Positions 34,836 through 43,949 of a stretch of DNA of 64,000 bases are shown here, in pieces (position 1 is the stretch's first letter; every line of letters begins with the position of its first letter). The notes under the pieces are model-generated. The model made no database searches, was not told where the DNA came from, and was given only the letters and a program-made list of their open reading frames with translations. Where the stretch lies: positions 7,577 to 71,576 of the forward strand of contig JAZNSN010000008.1 in assembly GCA_045591315.1 (NCBI GenBank), read 5' to 3'. A program made the translations under genes and the position numbers. This stretch comes from HGM04593 sp045591315 (GTDB lineage Bacteria; Bacteroidota; Bacteroidia; Bacteroidales; Bacteroidaceae).

Positions 34836-36188
34836 TTACTTGTATATTTTGAGATATTTTCCTGCTCTAATCTTGGTATTACGCATGTTGTTCCATCTCA
34901 TAATCTGTTTTACAGTAACCCGGTACTTGCGTGCAATACTTCCGAGATTCTCTCCTTGTCTTATCTTGTGCCGTTTGAGTGAACCGCGTCCGTCATCATT
35001 GCTTTTAGCCTGCTTGAGCATCTTCTCAATGCTCTCTTTCGGGAAGAATTCTTCTTCTCGATGTTTGTATATGGAATCTTCGCTCTCGATGAATGACGTA
35101 ATAAGTTCATTCGGCAACCGCAGGACGTAGCGCTCATTCTCGCCTGGAACAATATCCTTTATGTATTGGGGGTTCAATGCACGTATAGCCTCAATATCGG
35201 CACCGCATACTTCTGCAATTTGTGTAAAATGCAGGTTTTTGCTGATATGTATCGTATCAGTCGTTACCGGTATCTTTGGTTCCATCGGGCAAATTCCATG
35301 CTCCTTGTGATAGGTCATGACATAGTTCGCTGCTATGAATGCCGGCAAATAGCCGCGTGTCTCATAAGGCAGCCAGTCGTAGATTTCCCAAAAGCTCTTC
35401 TTTCCCCCGGAACGTACTATTGCCTTCTTTACATTGCCTGGACCGCAATTATATGCCGCAATAGCCAGTTCCCAATTGTTGAAGAACTTGTATAGGTCGC
35501 GCAAGTAATGTACGGCAGCTTTTGTCGATTTGATGGGATCGAAACGTTCGTCAATGTAGTTGTTCGACTTTAGTCCATATAGTTTTGCGGTGGGGAATAT
35601 GAATTGCCATAATCCCTTTGCACTTGCTGGTGAAACAGCTTTAGGATTCAATGCCGATTCAATGACAGGAAGATATCTCAGTTCTTTTGGTATTCCTTGT
35701 CTGTCAATCTCCTCTTCAATCATAGGCATGTAGTATTCCGACATGCCGAGCATGAATGAGACAAGCGAACGGTTGCGTGTCAAATAGCGGTCAATACATG
35801 CGCGTACCATACTGTTATACGGCATGTCTATGATACTTGGAATGGCTTGAAGGCGTTCGGCATATGTCGTGTCGCTTGTCTTGATGTCTTTCCAGTCTTC
35901 ATTTTCGCAGTCAAGTGCATTGAGCAGATTGCGTGCCTGCCAGGTATTCAGCAAGCTGTCAATGCTGGCTGCTAGTCCTTCCGGCATTCCGAACGATGAT
36001 TTCCCTTCACCGATTGTCGGCAATTCCTCTATCGGATCGTCGCTCTTTATCTCCTTGTCGGTTATTGTATTGCTGTCTGTCTGTAAGACTGCTGTGTCTG
36101 TAGGTAGGGACATGCCATATATGCCGGCAAAAGCCTGCATACTCATGGCAAATAACATTGTTATTATCGATGTCGTTGTCTTGTGCAT
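34836..36188 (-). CDS. Membrane-bound lytic murein transglycosylase D-like (SLT + LysM)
   Basis: Peptidoglycan lytic transglycosylase, 450 residues with a signal peptide (MHKTTTSIITMLFAMSMQAFAG). The SLT domain (about residues 165-290) has the catalytic Glu177 in LPVIESALNPKAVSPASAKGLWQF and the motif AIAAYNCGPGNV. Two LysM-like units follow: one around residue 320-365 (weak; HFTQIAEVCGADIEAIRALNP) and a clear one at the C-terminus (IRQGENLGSIARKYRVTV). No lipobox, so it is periplasmic or outer-membrane associated by LysM. It sits between rel and a DUF5683 gene in a long minus-strand run. Confidence 0.9.
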   Translation of the reverse strand: MHKTTTSIITMLFAMSMQAFAGIYGMSLPTDTAVLQTDSNTITDKEIKSDDPIEELPTIGEGKSSFGMPEGLAASIDSLLNTWQARNLLNALDCENEDWKDIKTSDTTYAERLQAIPSIIDMPYNSMVRACIDRYLTRNRSLVSFMLGMSEYYMPMIEEEIDRQGIPKELRYLPVIESALNPKAVSPASAKGLWQFIFPTAKLYGLKSNNYIDERFDPIKSTKAAVHYLRDLYKFFNNWELAIAAYNCGPGNVKKAIVRSGGKKSFWEIYDWLPYETRGYLPAFIAANYVMTYHKEHGICPMEPKIPVTTDTIHISKNLHFTQIAEVCGADIEAIRALNPQYIKDIVPGENERYVLRLPNELITSFIESEDSIYKHREEEFFPKESIEKMLKQAKSNDDGRGSLKRHKIRQGENLGSIARKYRVTVKQIMRWNNMRNTKIRAGKYLKIYK

Positions 36189-36204
36189 GTTCCTCTTTTT
36201 CTTG

Positions 36205-36969
36205 TTAGAATGTTATGTTGCAGTTTAATCCGTAGTATCCGTCTTTCGGTGAGAAGCGGTCTGTCCTGCCTCCTTCGTTCCCGTATCCGCTCATAATCTG
36301 CGGCTCTATAGTCAGGTTAATATCCTCTGATATGTCAAAGCTTGCCAATTGGGCATCCACGTATGCATCTACAACCGAAAGGGCATATACGGCGATTGTT
36401 GCAAAGATGCTCAGGTCACGCCAACGGCGATAGCGGTCTTTTCTTTTCTTGAACACTCCTTTTACATACTCCTTGTTCTTTTCGAAATCGTATCCTGGTC
36501 TGAAGAAATCCTTGTATGAGTTGCTGTTAGGGTCATTGTCCATTATGTCGAGATAAGCCTGACGATAATCCTTGTACATCTGTGAGTTCCAGTTGTAGGC
36601 GTATAGACAGCCTACAAATCCGCCATAAACAATCGGCAGTTTCCAGTATTTGCGGTTGTATATCTGTCCACCTCCTGGAATAACTAGGGCCAGCCATAGT
36701 GATTTTGTCGGGTTGGGTTTCCATGGCTTAATCTCCTTTCCGCTTGTCCTGTTCCCGCGTTTCAAGGCTACACGGCTACTGTCGGGGCTTATCAGGGTTG
36801 CCTCGTTCATGCTTTTGTATAGACTGTCAACAATAAGTGAGTCCGGCATCGATTCTATCAATGATACAGAATCATTTCTTATGGCAGTATCACTGTCAAT
36901 TGTCTGTGCTGCAGCGATTGTGACATGCAATGTCAATACCAATGCTGTTATAATCATCTTGTTTGTCAT
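36205..36969 (-). CDS. DUF5683 family protein
   Basis: A 254-residue exported protein. A signal peptide (MTNKMIITALVLTLHVTIAAAQ) is followed by a low-complexity Asp/Ser region, then a hydrophobic domain with KSLWLALVIPGGGQIYNRKYWKLPIVYGG, typical of DUF5683, and another hydrophobic segment WRDLSIFATIAVYALSVVDAYVDAQL. The start at 36969 avoids overlap with the parB end. The family often lies between parB and a lytic transglycosylase in Bacteroidales; the role is unknown, probably cell envelope. Confidence 0.82.
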   Translation of the reverse strand: MTNKMIITALVLTLHVTIAAAQTIDSDTAIRNDSVSLIESMPDSLIVDSLYKSMNEATLISPDSSRVALKRGNRTSGKEIKPWKPNPTKSLWLALVIPGGGQIYNRKYWKLPIVYGGFVGCLYAYNWNSQMYKDYRQAYLDIMDNDPNSNSYKDFFRPGYDFEKNKEYVKGVFKKRKDRYRRWRDLSIFATIAVYALSVVDAYVDAQLASFDISEDINLTIEPQIMSGYGNEGGRTDRFSPKDGYYGLNCNITF

Positions 36970-36988
36970 TCGGAGGCGTAGCACTTTG

Positions 36989-37873
36989 TTAATGATTGAG
37001 TTTGTCGAATATGGCAATAATACGTTCCAGCTCCTTTTCGTTCTTGAACTTTATGCTGATTTTTCCGCTTCCCTTTTCGGAGCATGTCAGCTGTACAGGC
37101 GTCTGGAAGAATTGTGTAAGATGCTTCTTGAGCTGATGATATACGGCATCCTGCTTCTTTACGGCACTCTTGTTCTCCTTTACGGCAGGAGATGCGCCGC
37201 CTTCCTTGATGCCCTTTACAATCTCTTCGACTTCGCGTACCGAGTAGCTGTTCTTCTCTATTTCGTGGAAAATGTTTATCTGGTCGGCATGCGAGTCGAG
37301 CGAGAGCAGGGCTTTTGCATGTCCCATGTCAATCTTCTTCTCCTTAAGGGCTACCTGTATTGCAGCAGGCAGTTTAAGAAGGCGCAGGAAGTTGGCTATT
37401 GTTGCACGTCCTTTGCCGACACGTTTGCTCAGCTGTTCCTGCGAAAGGTTATGCTGCTCGATGAGCTGTTGGTATGCAAGTGCAATTTCCAATGGATTCA
37501 GGTCTTCGCGCTGAATGTTCTCCGTGAGTGCCATCTCCATTGTGTTCTCGTCGTCGGCTTTGAGAATATATGCAGGGATTGTGCTTTTCCCTGCAAGCTG
37601 AGAAGCACGGAAACGTCTCTCACCTGCGATAATCTGGTATGTGCCGTCATCCATCTTGCGCAGTGTGATAGGCTGTATCACGCCAAGTTCCTTTATGGAG
37701 TCGGCCAGCTCCTGGAGAGCCTCTTCGTTGAAATCGCGGCGTGGCTGGTTGGGATTGGCGAGAATCTTGTCAATCTCAATTTCTCCTATAGACGATGACC
37801 CGGATGTGCGTACAGCATCTGTGGATATGAGAGCATCAAGGCCTCGTCCTAACGTAAATTTCTGTTTTGCCAT
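36989..37873 (-). CDS. parB: ParB/Spo0J chromosome partitioning protein
   Basis: CTP-dependent DNA clamp that loads at parS, 294 residues. It begins MAKQKFTLGRGLDALIS, has the ParB CTPase motif IIAGERRFRAS, the partner box LTENIQREDLNPLEIALAYQQLI, and a helix-turn-helix (LSQEQLSKRVGKGRATIANFLRLLKLP). The C-terminal dimerisation domain (about 60 residues) is present. ParA stop and ParB start overlap by one base (TAATG), so they are coupled. I did not see a clear parS (16-bp palindrome) in the window. Confidence 0.95.
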   Translation of the reverse strand: MAKQKFTLGRGLDALISTDAVRTSGSSSIGEIEIDKILANPNQPRRDFNEEALQELADSIKELGVIQPITLRKMDDGTYQIIAGERRFRASQLAGKSTIPAYILKADDENTMEMALTENIQREDLNPLEIALAYQQLIEQHNLSQEQLSKRVGKGRATIANFLRLLKLPAAIQVALKEKKIDMGHAKALLSLDSHADQINIFHEIEKNSYSVREVEEIVKGIKEGGASPAVKENKSAVKKQDAVYHQLKKHLTQFFQTPVQLTCSEKGSGKISIKFKNEKELERIIAIFDKLNH

Positions 37874-38640
37874 TATCGGTTGTTTCTGTTTATTATTTCA
37901 TTGGCAAGAGCCATGTAGTTCTTTGCTCCGGTCGATTCTGCATCGTACATTATTACCGGAATACCCATGCTGGGTGCCTCGCCTAAGCGGATGTTGCGCT
38001 GTATCACTGTATTGAACACCAGTTCGCGGAAGTGTTTCTTTACTTCGTTATATACCTGGTTGCTCAGTCTCAAGCGTGAATTGAACATTGTCAGGAGAAA
38101 GCCTTCGATGTCCAGAGCCGGATTGAGGTTCGACTTTATTATCTTTATAGTGTTCAACAGCTTGCTGATGCCTTCAAGAGCAAAATATTCGCATTGTACC
38201 GGTATTATGACCGAATCGGCCGCTGTCAGCGAGTTTACTGTAATCAGTCCCAATGACGGCGAGCAGTCGATGAGTATATAGTCGTATTTTTCTCTTATGG
38301 GAGCCAAAGCCTCACGCATAATCTTCTCTCTGTTCGGCATGTCGAGCATCTCGATTTCCGCTCCCACAAGGTCTATGTGGGAGGGAATGATGTCCAGTCC
38401 CTTCACACATGTGTGATGAATGCCATCTTCAGGTGCCGCTTTGTTTATAAGACACTCATAAATAGAGCAATCTATCTCCCTTATATCAATTCCCAGGCCC
38501 GATGAGGCATTTGCCTGAGGGTCGGCATCAATTACAAGCACCTTCTTTTCGAAAGTTGCCAGTGATGCGGCAAGGTTTATGGCAGTGGTTGTCTTGCCGA
38601 CACCGCCCTTCTGGTTGGCCAAAGCAATTATCTTTCCCAT
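37873..38640 (-). CDS. parA: ParA/Soj chromosome partitioning ATPase
   Basis: Nucleoid-binding ATPase of the ParAB system, 255 residues. The deviant Walker A is ALANQKGGVGKTTTAINLAASL, followed by VLVIDADPQANASSGLG and DYILIDCSPSLGLITVNSL (Walker B). It starts MGKIIALANQ and is the first gene of the long minus-strand run parA-parB-DUF5683-mltD-rel. The short N-terminus without a helix-turn-helix is the type Ib/chromosomal Soj form. Confidence 0.96.
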   Translation of the reverse strand: MGKIIALANQKGGVGKTTTAINLAASLATFEKKVLVIDADPQANASSGLGIDIREIDCSIYECLINKAAPEDGIHHTCVKGLDIIPSHIDLVGAEIEMLDMPNREKIMREALAPIREKYDYILIDCSPSLGLITVNSLTAADSVIIPVQCEYFALEGISKLLNTIKIIKSNLNPALDIEGFLLTMFNSRLRLSNQVYNEVKKHFRELVFNTVIQRNIRLGEAPSMGIPVIMYDAESTGAKNYMALANEIINRNNR

Positions 38641-38767
38641 TTTATCAATCTTTTAGCAGTATCCGGCCAAATGGCTTCTGCAAATGGCTAAGATACATAT
38701 AATTATCGTATTTGCAATGTTTTCTTTTGAAGATTGCACTCCGGTTTCCGTACAGGAAATGTGATGC

Positions 38768-38785
38768 CAATCTATAAATAGATTG
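38768..38785 (-). promoter_or_regulatory. Perfect 18-bp palindrome at the parA transcription start (operator candidate)
   Basis: CAATCTAT-AA-ATAGATTG is an exact palindrome located just downstream of the predicted -7 box (38786-38793, minus strand TAACTTTG). It would cover the transcription start of parAB, where a repressor would bind. No protein is known to bind it. Confidence 0.4.
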
Positions 38786-38793
38786 CAAAGTTA
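38786..38793 (-). promoter_or_regulatory. Candidate -7 box of parAB
   Basis: Minus-strand TAACTTTG (TAnnTTTG) about 145 bases before the parA ATG, leaving a long leader. No standard -33 box. Confidence 0.45.
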
Positions 38794-38862
38794 ACAAATT
38801 TAGGCTATGCCTCTTAATGAAAAGACATTTACTTATGAACAATCGGTTAATAAATCATAACA

Positions 38863-38895
38863 AAGGAGCACCCGATGATTCCTCGGATGCTCCTT
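38863..38895 (-). terminator. Terminator of the GH84 gene
   Basis: Stem AAGGAGCA/TGCTCCTT plus CCGA/TCGG (38863-38874 with 38884-38895) 20 bases beyond the GH84 stop. The one odd pair is G-U in minus-strand RNA but C-A in plus-strand RNA, which fits a terminator for the minus gene. Confidence 0.65.
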
Positions 38896-38915
38896 CGCTG
38901 TATTGATATTTTCTT

Positions 38916-41816
38916 CTATTCGATTGCAATCTTGTAAGATTCTGCACCATTGCATGTTATCGCTACTGCGATGTACACGCCCTTCTGCAAACCTGCTGCG
39001 GATATTACGTTTCCTGTGGATCTCTTCAGTAACCTTCCGTCGGCCGAATATATCTCTATCGATTGCGTGCCTTCCGGTGCTGCAATGCGTCCGTTCGATA
39101 TAGTTATTCCCTGGTTTTCTTCAATGCTGCCGATAGAGGTCTCATCTCCTTTTCTCACAATGCTTATTGTATAGCTCTCGCTGTGTGCTATGCTCTTTGC
39201 CTCCATGCGGTCTCCTGTCACAACCAAGAACTGTGCACCGTTTTTTGCAGCCGACTGGGTCCACATAAGCGACCACTTGTCGCCCATAAGTGTGAGCAGA
39301 TATGTATTCCAGTCGCCGTAGTACTGGTTCGTGCCGAACATGCCGTACTCGTTCAGGTATCTTCCGTCGGCATTGCTTGCAATCTTATAGCAGTTCTTGT
39401 AGCCTGTGTCAACGGTAATCTTCCACTCCTGGGCGGCAGCAGGTTCTTCAATCTCCTTGAATGTGGGGGTTCCGCCGCTGCCCTTCACGTTGTTGTTGGT
39501 CAGGTAACGGTTGCCGTCCATTATGTAGTAAACCTCGTCGTCGCTTATGATTTTCTCCTTTGGTTCGCCACCCAACGGAACAAGGTCGAAGATGTACTTG
39601 TCGGGCAGTGCATCGCTTGAACTGTTCTGCTGCACAAGGGTGCCGCTTACTGTCCAGAACTTAGTGCCGGCACTGCCTCCGTTCTGTATTGCATACTTCC
39701 CGTTGGCAAGAAGAGTAATCTCGTATGTGTGCCATACAGCCTCGTACGGATTGGTCTCGTTGCTTACGGTAAATACTCCGTTTTCGTTCAGGTATCGGCT
39801 GTCTTCCACATTGACAATCTTATAACGGTTGGTGCTTGCATCAAGCGAAATTTTCCATTCCTGGCGTTGGGGGCGTATCGTGTCAACTGCACTTTTGAAA
39901 ATTGGAGCACTGCTTGCCACATTCGGCTGTGTGTTTGTTAAGTATCTTCCATTGTGCATGATGTAGTATGTGCCGTTTTCCAATACCTGTGCCGGGAATA
40001 TATCCAAGCGGTAGTCGTAACTCTCCTTGTATGCAGCTATAAGCTCGCCTGCGCACTCCTTGATGAATGGCTCTACATAAAGCGAGCCTACAGCAGGGGA
40101 TGCTATTCTCAGAGAACCGGAAAAGTCGCGTGAACGTATTGCGGCTTGTGCCTCTTCGTTCTCCTTGTACTTCATATAGTTTTCGATGAACTTTTCGGGA
40201 TTCTCCTCGGCTAGTGCATTGTTCATTTCTACAAGCGCAATACCTCTCAGGCCCATGTGCTTCATGCTCTGTATCCAAGGTTCAATCTCGCTTGTAAGTG
40301 CAGCAGCCTCGTCAGTCGTGAGCAGAATCTCTGCCGAACTTGCGAATTTGTTGAACTGCTCTCCTATTGCTGCAAATGCAACAGCTCTGTCTTTGGCAAT
40401 ATTGTCGCGGTAAACCTTCTCTGCCTCAACGAATTCGGGTGATTCATTGGTGCGGCGCAAACCGTGTACGTTGGGGCCAAGGTCGATGTTGTTCTCGCAG
40501 AAGAAACGGAATGCCTCATAGTTTTCAGGCATGATGTACTTCATTGCAGCCTCCCATGATGCATCGGCATCATATGCCGGCATGTTCCAGGTGTAGTCAC
40601 CTATGCTGAACAAGGAAACCTTTGAAGCCTCGGCATACTCCATCGGGTTGGCTACAAAGCCCGACATCATATCTGCAATGTCGAGGTCGTTGCCGTAGGT
40701 TGGGCCCATGAGCAGGTGGTCGATACAGTAATCGCTTACCGGGTAATTGAGCCATATATATGCCTTGCGCTTTATCTGTCCGTTAATCCACTCCATGTCG
40801 CCCTTGTTTATCATATCTACAACGCTGTTTCCTGTCCACATGACGTTGATGTCGCTGTTCATCATTGAACCGAGTGCCGGCAAGTAAACGGCATTGGCCC
40901 AGCCGCGGTTGTATTGCGTGGGGCAGATGACAAGAGGGTTTACATCGGGGTATGCCGCCTCAAGCTCCTGTGCTATGTAGTTCATCAGCTCAGCCTGTTC
41001 GTCACCGTGTGAGCCGTCGTCGTTCCAAAGGTCATCCCAAAATACGGCAAAACTCCTCACGCCAAGCTTGCACATTGCCTTGAGCTTGTTTACGATGTTG
41101 GTCCTGTCGGTCTCATTCCATTGGATATCCTCTCCGGGGTGAATGGCCCAGACGAAATCGACCTTGTTGGCTTTTGCCGCATTTACATATTCGGTAATCT
41201 GTGCGGCTTGTGCTGCAGGGTATTCTTCGCGCCATTTGCTTTTGTGATAGGCATCGTCCTTCGGCCCGTAGATATATACGTTCATCTTCTGGCGTCCGAA
41301 CATCTCGAAAAGCCCCATACGGTTCTCCTTGCTGTAGGGATTGCCGTAGTATCCTTCTACAAGTCCGCGTTGCGGAACACTCGGATAGTCGGTTACGGTA
41401 ACATTCATCACTTCGGGCTGCGATGCAATCTGTATGAAAGTCTGTACGCCGTAGAATGTTCCCGAACCGTCGTTTCCTGCTATTACGACCTTGTTCCCGT
41501 TTACTGCAAGGTAGTATCCTTCTGCTTTTTCTGGGATGAGGCTTTCATATCCGGCAACGGCCTCGTCACCACGTTCGCCGATTATTACTTCCACGCTGCC
41601 ATTCTCTGTGCTGAAATTCTTCTTGAACAGGCTTACGGCATCAGTATCGGCAGTTTCGTCTCCGGTGAGTGTGTATGACACATTGTTGCTGAACGCAGTT
41701 TCATTGCCCCATGCGATAGTTTGTGGCTTGGGGTAAATGTCAATGCTTTGTGAGTGAACGGATATTGCAGACAGTGCTAATGCTGCTGCAACTGACATGC
41801 TTTTTACAAAACCCAT
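38916..41816 (-). CDS. Secreted GH84 beta-N-acetylglucosaminidase (O-GlcNAcase/NagJ-like), multidomain
   Basis: Probable exported hexosaminidase of 966 residues. Signal peptide about 1-23. An N-terminal GH20b/GH84N-like domain (about 24-145) precedes the GH84 barrel, which has LVEGYYGNPYS at 152-162 and the catalytic Asp pair D261-D262 in FAVFWDDLWND; WAIHPGEDIQW lies between. A helical part follows (to about 620). Then come two tandem beta-trefoil-like units, each opening YYIM.(N/G)RYLTN and containing W-K-I, RYLNE and W-TY motifs (about 625-770 and 775-895). The C-terminus (about 900-966) resembles a sorting or adhesion tail (IEIYSADGRLLKR ... LQKGVYIAVAI). Substrates in this family are GlcNAc-bearing glycans such as mucin O-glycans or hyaluronan. 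No SusCD pair adjoins it. Confidence 0.9.
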   Translation of the reverse strand: MGFVKSMSVAAALALSAISVHSQSIDIYPKPQTIAWGNETAFSNNVSYTLTGDETADTDAVSLFKKNFSTENGSVEVIIGERGDEAVAGYESLIPEKAEGYYLAVNGNKVVIAGNDGSGTFYGVQTFIQIASQPEVMNVTVTDYPSVPQRGLVEGYYGNPYSKENRMGLFEMFGRQKMNVYIYGPKDDAYHKSKWREEYPAAQAAQITEYVNAAKANKVDFVWAIHPGEDIQWNETDRTNIVNKLKAMCKLGVRSFAVFWDDLWNDDGSHGDEQAELMNYIAQELEAAYPDVNPLVICPTQYNRGWANAVYLPALGSMMNSDINVMWTGNSVVDMINKGDMEWINGQIKRKAYIWLNYPVSDYCIDHLLMGPTYGNDLDIADMMSGFVANPMEYAEASKVSLFSIGDYTWNMPAYDADASWEAAMKYIMPENYEAFRFFCENNIDLGPNVHGLRRTNESPEFVEAEKVYRDNIAKDRAVAFAAIGEQFNKFASSAEILLTTDEAAALTSEIEPWIQSMKHMGLRGIALVEMNNALAEENPEKFIENYMKYKENEEAQAAIRSRDFSGSLRIASPAVGSLYVEPFIKECAGELIAAYKESYDYRLDIFPAQVLENGTYYIMHNGRYLTNTQPNVASSAPIFKSAVDTIRPQRQEWKISLDASTNRYKIVNVEDSRYLNENGVFTVSNETNPYEAVWHTYEITLLANGKYAIQNGGSAGTKFWTVSGTLVQQNSSSDALPDKYIFDLVPLGGEPKEKIISDDEVYYIMDGNRYLTNNNVKGSGGTPTFKEIEEPAAAQEWKITVDTGYKNCYKIASNADGRYLNEYGMFGTNQYYGDWNTYLLTLMGDKWSLMWTQSAAKNGAQFLVVTGDRMEAKSIAHSESYTISIVRKGDETSIGSIEENQGITISNGRIAAPEGTQSIEIYSADGRLLKRSTGNVISAAGLQKGVYIAVAITCNGAESYKIAIE

Positions 41817-41961
41817 TTTGCTTGAATTGATTGTGATTAATAAATATTCTGTAAAGATATGTTATTTGGCCGGATATTCCAAATTTTTCGTATTTTCACT
41901 TATTGTGGAGCTGCTTCAAATTATTTTCACTCGTTTGCACGAACTTTCGCCCGTTTATTTG

Positions 41962-41969
41962 TACCTTCG
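41962..41969 (+). promoter_or_regulatory. Candidate -7 box of surE-lpxB
   Basis: TACCTTCG (TAnnTTCG variant) 23 bases before the surE ATG at 41993. The nearest TTTG is 24 bases upstream, slightly long. Confidence 0.4.
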
Positions 41970-41992
41970 CACTTGTGAAAAATGAGTTTGCT

Positions 41993-42754
41993 ATGAATGA
42001 AAGACCGCTTATCCTGGTTTCCAACGACGACGGATATCAGGCAAAAGGAATAAATTGTCTCGTCGGTGTGTTGCGTGAGTTCGGTGATGTTGTAGTTGTT
42101 GCCCCTCATACGGGACGTTCGGGCAAAGGATGCGCCATAACAAGCGAAGTACCCATAAAGGTGACTGAGATATCGTCGGAACCGGGCCTGAAGGTCTATT
42201 CGTGCACCGGTACACCGTGCGACTGCGTTAAGGTGGCTTGTCATGCTTTTGTTCCGCGAAGGCCCGACCTGATAGTGGGCGGAATAAACCATGGCGACAA
42301 CTCTGCAGTCAATGCGCACTATTCGGGAACCATGGGAGTTGTGCTCGAAGGCTGCATGAAAGGGATTCCTTCTGTTGCTTTCTCGCTCTGTTCGCATGAC
42401 CCTGATGCCGATTTCACTCCAACATACGATGTCATACGTCGTGTCGTCTCTGCAGTTCTTGAACGCGGCTTGCCGGCCGGCAGCTGTCTGAATGTAAATT
42501 TTCCTGACACTCCAAAGTATGCCGGGGTGAAGATTTGCCGTCAGGCGATAGGCAGCTGGGTGAATGAATGGGAGGCACACGACCATCCGCGAGGAGGCGA
42601 GTGGTGGTGGCTTACAGGCGAGTTCGTTGCAGAAGAGAATGATGCCAGTGCAGATAGAGTCGCACTCGATAACAACTATGTTGCCATAACTCCAACGAGA
42701 ATCGACTTTACCGATTACACTCTTCTCGAAGAGATGAAGAACTGGGGGCTATAA
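41993..42754 (+). CDS. surE: 5'/3'-nucleotidase SurE
   Basis: Metal-dependent survival-protein nucleotidase, 253 residues, cytosolic. The N-terminus carries the metal-binding DD motif, LVSNDDGYQAKGI, then VVVAPHTGRSGKGCAIT (Ser ligand) and DLIVGGINHGDNSAVNAHYSGTMG (Asn ligand). The frame is open to 41903, but that region carries the promoter; the ATG at 41993 gives the standard length. It is 46 bases before lpxB on the same strand. Confidence 0.95.
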   Translation: MNERPLILVSNDDGYQAKGINCLVGVLREFGDVVVVAPHTGRSGKGCAITSEVPIKVTEISSEPGLKVYSCTGTPCDCVKVACHAFVPRRPDLIVGGINHGDNSAVNAHYSGTMGVVLEGCMKGIPSVAFSLCSHDPDADFTPTYDVIRRVVSAVLERGLPAGSCLNVNFPDTPKYAGVKICRQAIGSWVNEWEAHDHPRGGEWWWLTGEFVAEENDASADRVALDNNYVAITPTRIDFTDYTLLEEMKNWGL

Positions 42755-42800
42755 TACCCGGTATTGTCCGGAATCCTTACAAACTGTAAATAAATGCATC

Positions 42801-43949
42801 ATGAAATACTATCTCATTGTCGGTGAGGCTTCGGGTGACCTTCATGCCTCAAACCTCATGAAATCGCTCAAGGCTGTTGACAGCGAAGCGCAGTTCCGTT
42901 TTTTTGGCGGTGACCTCATGTCCGCTGTCGGAGGAGAGAGAGTAAAGCATTTCCGCGATACGGCTTTCATGGGTTTTGTTCCTGTGGTCATGAACCTCAG
43001 GACAATCCTTTCCAATATGAAGCAGTGCAGGCGGGATATCGTATCGTGGAATCCCGATGCTCTTATTCTTGTTGATTATCCCGGTTTCAATCTCTCAATA
43101 GCCAAGTATATCCATAAGAATACGGATATTCCTGTCTATTACTATATCTCACCCAAGATATGGGCGTGGAAAGAGCACCGTATCAAGAATATCAAGCGTG
43201 ATGTTGACGAACTCTTCTCCATATTGCCTTTCGAGATAGATTTCTTTGAGAAGAAGCATGGCTACAGCATCAATTATGTAGGAAATCCCTGTGTAGATGC
43301 TATAGACTCTTTTGTCCGCAACAATGCAAAGTCTCGCGGTGATTTCCTTAAAGCCAACAATATTCCCGACAAGCCTATAGTCGCGCTTCTCGCAGGCAGC
43401 CGCAAGCAGGAGATTGAACTCAATTTGCCTCTTATGCTGGAGGCAATGAAGGATTTTCCTGAATACCAGCCGGTGATTGCGGGTGCTCCGGCTATCGACA
43501 AGGAGTTCTACGCTCCATATCTGAAGGAGGGAGCATGCATCGTCTTCGGACAGACATACAACATCCTTCATAATTCTCATGCGGCACTTGTGACATCTGG
43601 CACCGCAACACTTGAGACAGCGCTCTTCCGCGTGCCTCAGGTAGTGTGCTATGCAACTCCGATGCCCAGGTTCTATTCTTTCCTCAAGAAACATTTCCTT
43701 AAGGTGAAATATATATCCCTGGTGAACCTCATAGCCGACAGAGAGGTCGTTCGTGAACTGGTGTCAGTAGATATGACCCTGCAGAACGTGAAGGAGGAAC
43801 TGGGAAAGATTCTTCCGGCCGGCGGTAAAGAAAGAGCGGCTATGCTGGATGAGTATAGCCGCATGATAGATATTCTTGGAGCTCCGGGCGCGTCGGAACG
43901 CGCCGCGGAGAAAATATATTGTCTATTAAAGAATTCCGATAAAGATTAA
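42801..43949 (+). CDS. lpxB: Lipid-A-disaccharide synthase (LpxB)
   Basis: Peripheral inner-membrane glycosyltransferase joining UDP-2,3-diacylglucosamine and lipid X to make the lipid A disaccharide. It has 382 residues. It begins MKYYLIVGEASGDLHASNLM with the family's GExSGD motif. Further signatures are YYISPKIWAWKEHRIKNIK, LLAGSRKQEIELNLPLM and VTSGTATLETALFRVPQVVCY, the UDP-sugar site. Its last 24 bases overlap the 3' end of the opposite-strand cdsA. Confidence 0.96.
   Translation: MKYYLIVGEASGDLHASNLMKSLKAVDSEAQFRFFGGDLMSAVGGERVKHFRDTAFMGFVPVVMNLRTILSNMKQCRRDIVSWNPDALILVDYPGFNLSIAKYIHKNTDIPVYYYISPKIWAWKEHRIKNIKRDVDELFSILPFEIDFFEKKHGYSINYVGNPCVDAIDSFVRNNAKSRGDFLKANNIPDKPIVALLAGSRKQEIELNLPLMLEAMKDFPEYQPVIAGAPAIDKEFYAPYLKEGACIVFGQTYNILHNSHAALVTSGTATLETALFRVPQVVCYATPMPRFYSFLKKHFLKVKYISLVNLIADREVVRELVSVDMTLQNVKEELGKILPAGGKERAAMLDEYSRMIDILGAPGASERAAEKIYCLLKNSDKD

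Noticed and set aside
36650..37798. Long antisense frame (382 codons) over DUF5683 and parB
   Set aside because: Both sense genes are well supported; the antisense product is Cys/Leu-rich noise typical of reversed coding sequence.
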